Shown: piece after piece, positions 1-4,145 of the stretch
Layout of the letters: each line of letters begins with the position of its first letter
Numbering within the stretch: the stretch's first letter is position 1
Origin: Minisyncoccota bacterium
GTDB lineage: Bacteria; Patescibacteriota; Minisyncoccia; Phycocordibacterales; SBAW01
Direction of reading: 5' to 3'
DNA length: 5,669 nt
Assembly: GCA_020050775.1 (NCBI GenBank)
Contig: JAGVKC010000052.1
Location: forward strand, 1 to 5,669
Made by a program: the position numbers and the translations under genes
The notes under the pieces: model-generated
The model's database searches: none
The model's input: only the letters and a program-made list of their open reading frames with translations
What the model was told of the DNA's origin: nothing

Positions 1-1
1 A

Positions 2-595
2 GAAGCAATTCCTTTTAGTACAGCACGTGAAGGGAAAAGTATGCTTGTGCTAGGAGACAGTACGGCGGTTGGCGTTGGGGCTGCGCGGCCGGAAGAGTCA
101 CTCGCAGGACTTATAGCGAATAAGGAATCTTTTGGACACGTAGAAAACTATGCGATGTCGGGAGCAGTTGTTGCAGATATTGCTGGACAAATTACGAAAG
201 CAAAGCGCAGCAAATATGATTTTATTCTTATTCAAATAGGTGGAAACGACATTATTCGTTTCCGTAGCGCTGCATCGCAAGCGGCGCTACTCGCTGTGAG
301 CTTGGAGAAACTTCCTTCAGCCTCGCAGACTCTGCTTCTGACTGCAGGAAACGTGGGCGGAACGACCCTCTTTCCGCTGCCTATGAGACCTTTCTATGAA
401 CGGCTTACGTTGCAGTACCATGAAGCGTTCGCGGAAGTAGCTCGAGAAAAAGGTATTATATATGTAAATCTATATGTGCCTCCGGCGCAGGATCCTTTTG
501 TGCAGGATCCTGACATATATCTTGCAAAAGACGGCCTCCACCCAAGCTCTGCAGGATACCAACGATGGTTTGAGCAGATACAAAAGCAGTTATAA
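2..595 (+). CDS. SGNH/GDSL-family hydrolase, 5' end cut off by the window
   Basis: This is a serine esterase/lipase-like hydrolase of the SGNH fold, probably acting on ester or acyl groups of lipids or envelope polymers; the substrate cannot be told. Numbering from the ATG at 41, block I is LVLGDSTAVG with the nucleophile Ser7, block II glycine is G41 in the MSGA stretch, block III is GGND (67-70), and block V is DGLHPS with the catalytic pair D164 and H167. All four blocks are present and ordered, so the enzyme should be active. The frame stays open upstream of 41 to the window edge, reading EAIPFSTAREGKS just before MLVLGDS. That segment looks like the usual lead-in to block I, and no Shine-Dalgarno precedes 41, so the true start is very likely outside the window, perhaps with an N-terminal membrane anchor. 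The stop is TAA at 593-595. The fold assignment is secure; the natural substrate is unknown. Confidence 0.88.
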   Translation, partial: EAIPFSTAREGKSMLVLGDSTAVGVGAARPEESLAGLIANKESFGHVENYAMSGAVVADIAGQITKAKRSKYDFILIQIGGNDIIRFRSAASQAALLAVSLEKLPSASQTLLLTAGNVGGTTLFPLPMRPFYERLTLQYHEAFAEVAREKGIIYVNLYVPPAQDPFVQDPDIYLAKDGLHPSSAGYQRWFEQIQKQL

Positions 596-596
596 A

Positions 597-627
597 AAGG
601 CCAGAGTGCCTGTTGCCTTCATTTTTT
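597..627 (+). terminator. possible weak Rho-independent terminator after the SGNH hydrolase
   Basis: A short inverted repeat AAGGC (597-601) / GCCTT (615-619) lies directly after the hydrolase stop and is followed by six T residues (622-627). An alternative pairing AGGC (598-601) / GCCT (608-611) is possible. The stem is only 4-5 bp, so this is a weak candidate. Confidence 0.35.
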
Positions 628-704
628 GAGCATGATATCTTCATATGCGGGTACGGGGCGACAGGCCCTTTGTTCTCCTCGATATCCGTTTACCCATCCT
701 TTTT

Positions 705-710
705 AAGGAG
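705..710 (+). promoter_or_regulatory. strong Shine-Dalgarno sequence that fixes a GTG start
   Basis: AAGGAG is followed by a 6-nt spacer (AGAAAC) and then GTG at 717. It is an ideal match to the 16S rRNA 3' end and decides the start against the upstream in-frame ATG at 645. It is the only clear Shine-Dalgarno site before any gene start in the window. Confidence 0.85.
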
Positions 711-716
711 AGAAAC

Positions 717-1010
717 GTGAAGAGAATCGTTATCGTTGCAGCTTGTGCTGCTTTGGTGCTTGCCACTTCCTTCGTTACCATGTCGCCGCAGAAGGCCCAC
801 GCGAGCATTCCTTCCAATACAGTCAATCTCGAATATCTGCTGAAGTCGCCGGCGCCGAATAATATGTCGCAACAGCCGCAGCTTCGGAAGGATGCAGCCA
901 TCTGTCAGACGCCGATCGTGTGGTGTGTCATCGGCGGGATCTGGATTCCCGGCACGCCCTGTTTCTGCGCCACACAGTGGGGACCATCGCCCGGTATCGT
1001 GACGGGCTAG
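717..1010 (+). CDS. small secreted Cys-containing protein, unknown function
   Basis: I do not recognise the family. The protein has 97 residues from a GTG start that follows a strong AAGGAG site. It opens with VKR, then a hydrophobic core (about residues 4-20), then a region ending KAHA before SIPS. This is a textbook Sec signal peptide with signal peptidase I cleavage probably after A29. The mature part is about 68 residues: a polar N-terminal stretch rich in Pro, Asn and Gln (about 30-58), then a hydrophobic Trp/Gly/Pro-rich end with four cysteines (C63, C70, C82, C84, spaced CX6CX11CXC). Two disulfides or metal binding are possible. An in-frame ATG at 645 would give 121 residues but would bury the signal peptide in the middle, so I reject it. 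The gene stands alone with its own terminator just downstream. It could be an envelope component or a secreted peptide; nothing in the sequence decides. Confidence 0.75.
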   Translation: MKRIVIVAACAALVLATSFVTMSPQKAHASIPSNTVNLEYLLKSPAPNNMSQQPQLRKDAAICQTPIVWCVIGGIWIPGTPCFCATQWGPSPGIVTG

Positions 1011-1032
1011 TTTCCAGAGTCTTTCTAATCCG

Positions 1033-1067
1033 AAGGGCGGGAGTAATCCCGCCCTTTTTCTTTTTTT
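1033..1067 (+). terminator. strong Rho-independent terminator
   Basis: A perfect 10-bp stem AAGGGCGGGA (1033-1042) / TCCCGCCCTT (1047-1056) closes a GTAA loop, which as RNA is a stable GNRA-type tetraloop. It is followed by an almost pure T run to 1067, interrupted by one C at 1060. It lies 22 nt after the stop of the secreted protein gene and should end that transcript efficiently. Confidence 0.93.
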
Positions 1068-1075
1068 GATATACT
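1067..1075 (+). promoter_or_regulatory. extended -10 promoter element for the PHA-system-like gene
   Basis: TGATATACT reads as an extended -10 (TG, one base, then TATACT). It begins at the last T of the preceding terminator's T run. Eight bases separate the hexamer from the ATG at 1084, so transcription should start at or within about 2 nt of the start codon, giving a leaderless or almost leaderless mRNA. No Shine-Dalgarno is present. A -35 box would fall inside the terminator hairpin and is not recognisable. Confidence 0.55.
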
Positions 1076-1083
1076 GCCTTTCT

Positions 1084-1374
1084 ATGCACGTACAAATTCC
1101 ACACGCATTCTCTAAAGAAGAAGCATCTACTCGTGTAAAACGCGCATTAAACGAAGCTCGAGGCACACTTGCCGGGCATGCGAAAGATTTTACTGAACGT
1201 TGGGAAGGGGACACGCTTCATTTCTCCGCGACACTTCAAGGCAAACATATTGAAGGAACGCTCGAGGTGAAAGAAAAAGAATTCGAACTTAACGCGAAAC
1301 TACCGCTTTTGTGGCGCATGTTCGAAGGACAGATAGAAAAAGCGATTAAGGAACAGGTGTCCCAGCTGCGCTAG
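1084..1374 (+). CDS. polyhydroxyalkanoic acid system family protein
   Basis: This 96-residue protein resembles the small family annotated as putative polyhydroxyalkanoic acid system proteins (PHA_gran_rgn type, usually about 90-100 residues). Visible hallmarks are an N-terminal helix with regularly spaced basic residues (about 11-31), then the centre and C-terminus WEGDTLHF (40-47), GTLEVKEKEFELNAKLPLL (58-76) and a final MFEGQIEKAIKEQVSQL helix (79-95). The predicted shape is helix, antiparallel strands, helix, with no signal peptide or catalytic motif. In proteobacteria the family sits near PHA granule genes; here no PHA genes are nearby and the role is unknown. I chose the ATG at 1084 over the in-frame TTG at 1066, because the TTG lies in the terminator T run and overlaps the -10 element. 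Family membership is fairly sure; function is not. Confidence 0.82.
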   Translation: MHVQIPHAFSKEEASTRVKRALNEARGTLAGHAKDFTERWEGDTLHFSATLQGKHIEGTLEVKEKEFELNAKLPLLWRMFEGQIEKAIKEQVSQLR

Positions 1375-1399
1375 CGCTATATATTTTTTCCGTCGAACG

Positions 1400-1416
1400 C
1401 AATGCCTTTGGCATTG
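1400..1416. repeat. short inverted repeat (7-bp stem, 3-base loop)
   Basis: CAATGCC (1400-1406) and GGCATTG (1410-1416) form a perfect 7-bp hairpin around TTT. It has no following T run, so it is not a standard terminator. It lies within the putative GNAT relic and may be chance or a remnant regulatory structure. Confidence 0.4.
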
Positions 1417-1526
1417 AGCAACGTGCACTTTTCGCTATGCACGGGTACCAGAAGCTCACCGTCATGGGACTTGATGGAGTTACGGCTTTTCTTACATCGC
1501 TCGGGTTTCCTATGGCGGGCGTATAC

Positions 1527-1555
1527 AAAACGCACCGCGTAGAGCGGTGCGTTTT
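1527..1555. terminator. bidirectional terminator between convergent transcripts
   Basis: A perfect 12-bp stem AAAACGCACCGC (1527-1538) / GCGGTGCGTTTT (1544-1555) with loop GTAGA. A flanks on the left and T flanks on the right give a GC core followed by U residues on both strands. It ends plus-strand transcription from the 1084-1374 region and minus-strand transcription of the KGG gene, which stops 28 nt away at 1583. Confidence 0.85.
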
Positions 1556-1582
1556 GCTAGTAGCGTATGTCTAGTATTTTTT

Positions 1583-1786
1583 CTAGGAGCGCCCTCCTTT
1601 GCGGCCTGCTTCGCTTGCCCTCTCTGGATCGTTTGCGAAGTTGCCTGGATTGTTCTCCTTGCTGGAAGCTTTTTTTTGCGAATCCTGGTCTTGTTCTTGA
1701 GTACGGGTATTGCTGCCACTCTCTTGGTTTGACTCGCCCTGGTCGCTATCGCTTTGATTACGATTTTTTTCGTTTTCTAGAAACAT
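1583..1786 (-). CDS. KGG-motif stress-induced protein
   Basis: A 67-residue, strongly polar protein ending in a near-canonical KGG motif at residues 47-65, reading PGNFANDPERASEAGRKGG. This is the signature of the bacterial stress-induced KGG repeat proteins (the YciG / GsiB-like hydrophilic family). Most members carry one or several copies; this one has a single copy at the extreme C-terminus. The first 45 residues are rich in Gln, Asn, Ser, Glu and Asp and are probably disordered. Family members are induced by stress or stationary phase; a protective, hydrophilin-like role is proposed for the family, not shown here. I chose the ATG at 1786 over the in-frame TTG at 1792, since a -10-like TAAAAT (1803 to 1798) would put the RNA start around 1791. 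The gene converges on the plus-strand genes and shares the terminator at 1527-1555. The hydrophobic frame on the opposite strand is its complement artefact. Confidence 0.85.
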   Translation of the reverse strand: MFLENEKNRNQSDSDQGESNQESGSNTRTQEQDQDSQKKASSKENNPGNFANDPERASEAGRKGGRS

Positions 1787-1797
1787 ATGCAATATTT

Positions 1798-1803
1798 ATT
1801 TTA
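1798..1803 (-). promoter_or_regulatory. candidate -10 element for the KGG gene
   Basis: On the minus strand TAAAAT (5 of 6 to TATAAT) ends 11 nt before the ATG at 1786, predicting a leader of only a few bases. No Shine-Dalgarno and no convincing -35 box are seen. Confidence 0.4.
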
Positions 1804-1950
1804 GACTTATAAACTGCCCATGTTCGACCAGTATTAATGTTACAGAAGCTGACTGAACGTAAAATTAAGAGCGTGTTAGTAGAAACTTGCGAGATATATT
1901 CAACCTGTAGCAACTCTGTAGTGCAGCTTTCCTGTATTGCGTTTGTAGCG

Positions 1951-1956
1951 TATGGT
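1951..1956 (+). promoter_or_regulatory. candidate -10 element for the rRNA methyltransferase gene
   Basis: TATGGT lies 16 nt before the ATG at 1973, which predicts a leader of about 10 nt without a Shine-Dalgarno site. The divergent spacer 1787-1972 otherwise shows only scattered AT-rich stretches, and no clear -35 box, operator or RNA gene. Confidence 0.33.
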
Positions 1957-1972
1957 GTAGCGGCACACAGTT

Positions 1973-2728
1973 ATGAAGCACGAAAAGATATACATATATG
2001 GTAAACACGCTCTTTTGGAGGCGCTCGACCATGCGCCACACGCGCTTGGGCGTGTGTATTTAGATGCCAACATCAAAGAAAAAGGTCTGCGCGAGAAACT
2101 CAATGAGCGCGGCATTATGGTCAGCCCCTTGGGAAAGGGAGATGCAGGACGTGTAGTAGGGAAGAATACATCCCACCAGGGGATGCTTGGCCTCCTGCGC
2201 CCCTCGATGCTTTTTGTGCCATTTGAAAAATTTCTTGAGACTCTGTCGGTGACTCCAGATACCATGCTTGTGTACCTCGACGGCGTACAGGACCCGCACA
2301 ATGTCGGCGCTATCATCCGCTCGGCAGCAGCATTCGGTGCGGCTGGGGTTTTAATGCCGCGACAAAAACAGGCACTTATAAGCGCGGGCGTTGTAAAAGC
2401 GTCTGCCGGTATGGTGTTTCACATACCGCTTGTTGAACTTCCTGAGCCAGACAAAGGCCTCAGCATTCTCCATAAAAAAGGATTTAAAATATTTGGCATG
2501 GCAGGTGAAGGGGCTACACCTCTCTTGCAAGCTCAATTCCAGCAGCCCACAGTGCTTCTTTTTGGTAATGAAGGCGAAGGCCTCTCCGGCAGAGCGCGCA
2601 CCCACTGCGACGGCACGCTTTCCATTCCTATACATCCCCGCACCGAGTCTCTCAATGTGGCTGCTGCGGCGGCGGTGGCGTTAAACGCGTGGAGTCAGCG
2701 GCATCCAAAGGCCCTCTCGCCCCAGTAA
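1973..2728 (+). CDS. rlmB: 23S rRNA (guanosine-2'-O-)-methyltransferase RlmB-like, TrmH/SpoU family
   Basis: This 251-residue knotted SAM-dependent methyltransferase should methylate a ribose 2'-OH in 23S rRNA (G2251 in E. coli for RlmB, which is 243 residues). The N-terminal substrate-binding domain (about 1-80) starts with the typical YGKHALLEAL (9-18) and includes the SHQG turn (67-70). The catalytic SPOUT domain follows. Motif 1 is LDGVQDPHNVGAIIRSA (102-118) with the conserved N110 and R116. Motif 2 is LLFGNEGEGLS (195-205) with E200. Motif 3 is IPIHPRTESLNVAAAAA (218-234) with the S226-L-N228 core that binds SAM. All key residues are present. The ATG at 1973 fits the family's start, with no Shine-Dalgarno but a -10-like box upstream. 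RlmB is the best call given the two-domain build, but a TrmH-family paralogue with another rRNA site cannot be excluded. Confidence 0.9.
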   Translation: MKHEKIYIYGKHALLEALDHAPHALGRVYLDANIKEKGLREKLNERGIMVSPLGKGDAGRVVGKNTSHQGMLGLLRPSMLFVPFEKFLETLSVTPDTMLVYLDGVQDPHNVGAIIRSAAAFGAAGVLMPRQKQALISAGVVKASAGMVFHIPLVELPEPDKGLSILHKKGFKIFGMAGEGATPLLQAQFQQPTVLLFGNEGEGLSGRARTHCDGTLSIPIHPRTESLNVAAAAAVALNAWSQRHPKALSPQ

Positions 2729-2739
2729 TACCGGTGCGT

Positions 2740-2745
2740 TATAAT
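2740..2745 (+). promoter_or_regulatory. consensus -10 box placing transcription start at the ATG
   Basis: A perfect TATAAT lies 11 nt after the methyltransferase stop. Seven bases separate it from the ATG at 2753, so the transcript should be leaderless. The box also rules out the alternative in-frame ATG at 2744, which overlaps it. A -35 box would fall inside the preceding gene's tail and is not evident. Confidence 0.6.
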
Positions 2746-2752
2746 GGGGTAT

Positions 2753-3181
2753 ATGTCACGAAATACATCGATAGCCATACTATTGGTACTCATAGTTGCC
2801 GCTGGAGGCCTCTGGACCTATAAGGACTACCAGACGAAGCAGCAAGAGCCGTTAAAAGATCAGTTCGCATGGTCATTTATAGACCGTGGCGTAGACGTGC
2901 AGCTTCAAATGCCACAAACCCTCGTTAAACTTGCCGTCGCGGGCGTAGATGTGGACTTGGGTACGTATTCGGGCACATGCTTTGTGGTTGAAGAGTCGCA
3001 GTGGGAGCTTCTGCCAAATGAACTCACAGGCGCCATCTGCTACTTCGCCGGCGGCGGCACAGAAATAGGGGTATTCAAAGAAGGCGACACGCTGGTACTT
3101 AAAAAAGGAGATGTTGAGGAAGGAGATGCAGAACAGCCTGGCTTCCGCGGAAACTTTGTTCCCTTGGAACGTCAGCCATAA
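2753..3181 (+). CDS. membrane-anchored protein of unknown function with AGGGTEIGVF motif
   Basis: I do not recognise a named family. The 142-residue protein begins MSRNTS, followed by one hydrophobic segment (about 7-22) that serves as signal anchor, then a polar linker and an exported domain. That domain contains SGTCFVVEE (C76 at the centre), ELTGAICYFAGGGTEIGVF (90-108, C96), the acidic stretch KKGDVEEGDAEQ (117-128) and GFRGNF (130-135). The two cysteines could form a disulfide outside the cell. The strong TATAAT just upstream points to the ATG at 2753; starting at 2744 would add only MGY. The stop is followed after 2 nt by the next gene, which is also a membrane-anchored exported protein, so the two are probably co-transcribed and may act together. 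The composition looks conserved and structured rather than random, but no catalytic motif is visible. Confidence 0.8.
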   Translation: MSRNTSIAILLVLIVAAGGLWTYKDYQTKQQEPLKDQFAWSFIDRGVDVQLQMPQTLVKLAVAGVDVDLGTYSGTCFVVEESQWELLPNELTGAICYFAGGGTEIGVFKEGDTLVLKKGDVEEGDAEQPGFRGNFVPLERQP

Positions 3182-3183
3182 GT

Positions 3184-3864
3184 ATGGGTAGGACTCTGCT
3201 CATTGCTGGAGCAGTCGGAGTGTTGGCGCTTGTGGTTGGTTTCTTTGTTGCGATCCATACCGTTAAAGCGCCTAGTCCTACTAATTTTGATCACGAAGGC
3301 TACACTGCGTTCACTCTATCTAACGACCCGGGTACATTTACCTATGCGGGAGGTACTCGGACTCTTCGATTCGACAGAGATAGTATCTGTGCGCCAGCAG
3401 GTTTTAAACCTATTCTTTGCATGGCGCTTAGTCTTACCTTCGATGCAGCCTTTAGCGACAAGCGAGTGCGTATTGCTGGGGTTGATGACGGGAAAAAAGT
3501 ACTAGTGCGAACAATTGAAGTACTAGATACTGTGACAGAAGACAATGAGACAGTAGTAGGAGTTGCGCTAGGAAAGAGCGTCAGCTCCCATGGTGTTATA
3601 GTAACGCCGCTAGAAATTCTGGAAGATAGCCGTTGTCCTATTGATGTGCAATGCATTCAGGCGGGGACCGTGCGCGTGCGAGCCACACTTGTATCGCGGT
3701 TAGGCACTGCGTCTCAGGATTTTACGTTAGGAAAAACTATAACTACAGAAGCAGAAAACATGACCCTCGTCTCTGTTCTGCCGGACCCTCGCAGCACTGT
3801 AGAAATAACCCAGGCGCAATATCGCTTCGTCTTCGCTTTTTCTAAACGCGCCCCAACTCGCTAG
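3184..3864 (+). CDS. membrane-anchored protein of unknown function with DSRCP motif
   Basis: No named family can be assigned. The 226-residue protein has an N-terminal hydrophobic anchor (about 4-23, ending before HTVKAPSP) and a roughly 200-residue exported, strand-rich domain. One cysteine pair lies at C69 and C79. A second pair sits in LEDSRCPIDVQCIQAG (146-161, with C151 and C157), which matches a pattern seen in various exported bacterial proteins, a DSRCP sequence followed within a few residues by Cys and an (W/Q)AG turn. Four cysteines in two local pairs suggest two disulfides. The start at 3184 has no Shine-Dalgarno and follows the previous stop by 2 nt, so translation probably depends on coupling to the upstream gene. 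It ends CGC TAG with no terminator visible in the next 90 nt. The motif is recognised; the function is not. Confidence 0.8.
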   Translation: MGRTLLIAGAVGVLALVVGFFVAIHTVKAPSPTNFDHEGYTAFTLSNDPGTFTYAGGTRTLRFDRDSICAPAGFKPILCMALSLTFDAAFSDKRVRIAGVDDGKKVLVRTIEVLDTVTEDNETVVGVALGKSVSSHGVIVTPLEILEDSRCPIDVQCIQAGTVRVRATLVSRLGTASQDFTLGKTITTEAENMTLVSVLPDPRSTVEITQAQYRFVFAFSKRAPTR

Positions 3865-3938
3865 CGCACTCGTGCGGCACCGTTGCGTCTTCATGTGTCC
3901 ATCAGGCGCAATGTGTTTAATGGAAGATTAGCAGCTTT

Positions 3939-3944
3939 TATAAC
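3939..3944 (+). promoter_or_regulatory. candidate -10 box for the small membrane protein
   Basis: TATAAC (5 of 6 to consensus) lies 11 nt before the ATG at 3956 and predicts a leader of about 4-5 nt. The spacer 3865-3955 shows a small hairpin-like CGCAC/GTGCG close to the previous stop, but no T run behind it. Confidence 0.42.
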
Positions 3945-3955
3945 CTAGGCTTTAT

Positions 3956-4108
3956 ATGTTGGTAACCATCGCAGTAATTCTCGTTATCCTGTGGCTCCTT
4001 GGACTGGTAACTTCCTACACGATTGGCGGGTTTATACACCTACTCTTAGTCATTGCGGTCATTATCGTGCTTATTCGCCTTATACGCGGAGAGAACCCGA
4101 TAGCCTAG
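3956..4108 (+). CDS. Lmo0937-type small membrane protein (50 aa)
   Basis: The 50-residue protein reads MLVTIAVILVILWLLGLVTS, then YTIGGFIHLLLVIAVIIVLI and a basic tail RLIRGENPIA. The layout is two membrane helices (about 3-18 and 25-40) joined by a short turn carrying the typical YTIGGFIH. That loop and the WLLGLV end of the first helix are the hallmark of the family annotated as lmo0937 family membrane proteins (DUF5670), normally 45-55 residues. The function is unknown; some members have been linked to stress or envelope responses in other bacteria, which is not shown here. The gene lies between an exported-protein gene and a flavoenzyme gene, 37 nt before the latter. There is no Shine-Dalgarno; a -10-like box lies just upstream. 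Confidence 0.88.
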   Translation: MLVTIAVILVILWLLGLVTSYTIGGFIHLLLVIAVIIVLIRLIRGENPIA

Positions 4109-4130
4109 TCTTCACATACAAAAGTCGCGC

Positions 4131-4136
4131 TACAAT
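4131..4136 (+). promoter_or_regulatory. candidate -10 box for the FAD oxidoreductase
   Basis: TACAAT (5 of 6 to consensus) lies 9 nt before the ATG at 4146, which predicts RNA start within 2-3 nt of the start codon. No Shine-Dalgarno and no good -35 box are seen, so the gene may also be reached by read-through from the 50-residue membrane protein gene. Confidence 0.5.
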
Positions 4137-4145
4137 GAGCCAGTA

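Larger units (their letters stand above)
1350..1574 (+). pseudogene. possible relic of a GNAT acetyltransferase C-terminus
   Basis: After the PHA-like gene one frame is open from 1350 to the TAG at 1572-1574. Its middle part (about 1386-1535) reads like the end of a GCN5-related N-acetyltransferase. A helix resembling IEQRALFAMHGYQKLTVM is followed by GLDGVTAFLTSLGF and AGVYKTH, which matches the family pattern of a helix ending in a short G-x-x-x-L strand, then an aromatic-containing helix and the sequence LGF. The acetyl-CoA-binding N-terminal portion is absent and the frame continues through a terminator hairpin, so a working enzyme is not encoded. The only in-frame ATG (1437) would give 45 residues. 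The resemblance is by eye and weak; this could also be non-coding sequence. Confidence 0.28.

Noticed and set aside
645..716. N-terminal extension of the secreted protein from ATG 645
   Set aside because: It has no Shine-Dalgarno and would place the signal peptide in the middle of the protein. GTG 717 has a perfect AAGGAG site.
690..1214. Minus-strand frame of 174 codons
   Set aside because: It spans the secreted-protein gene, a strong terminator hairpin and the start of the PHA-like gene, is rich in Arg/Cys with no domain, and has no start signals.
1368..1377. 10-bp palindrome GCGCTAGCGC at the stop of the PHA-like gene
   Set aside because: Single short palindrome, partly repeated at another stop codon near 3864 because both genes end CGC TAG. 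Not enough to propose an operator.
1547..1732. Hydrophobic plus-strand frame that resembles a small membrane protein
   Set aside because: It is the complement of the polar, Gln/Glu/Ser-rich KGG gene on the minus strand, which has a recognisable family motif. Antisense frames of such genes come out hydrophobic.
1837..2004. 55-codon plus-strand frame in the spacer before rlmB
   Set aside because: It overlaps the rlmB start in another frame, has no ribosome binding site or well-placed -10 box, shows no recognisable domain, and is short enough to be chance.
1900..2316. Minus-strand frame of 138 codons across the rlmB start
   Set aside because: It lies opposite a well-supported methyltransferase gene and has no family features.
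3867..3878. Hairpin CGCAC/GTGCG after the 3184-3864 gene as a terminator
   Set aside because: The stem is short with a 2-base gap and no T run follows, so it does not meet the pattern of the two real terminators in this window.
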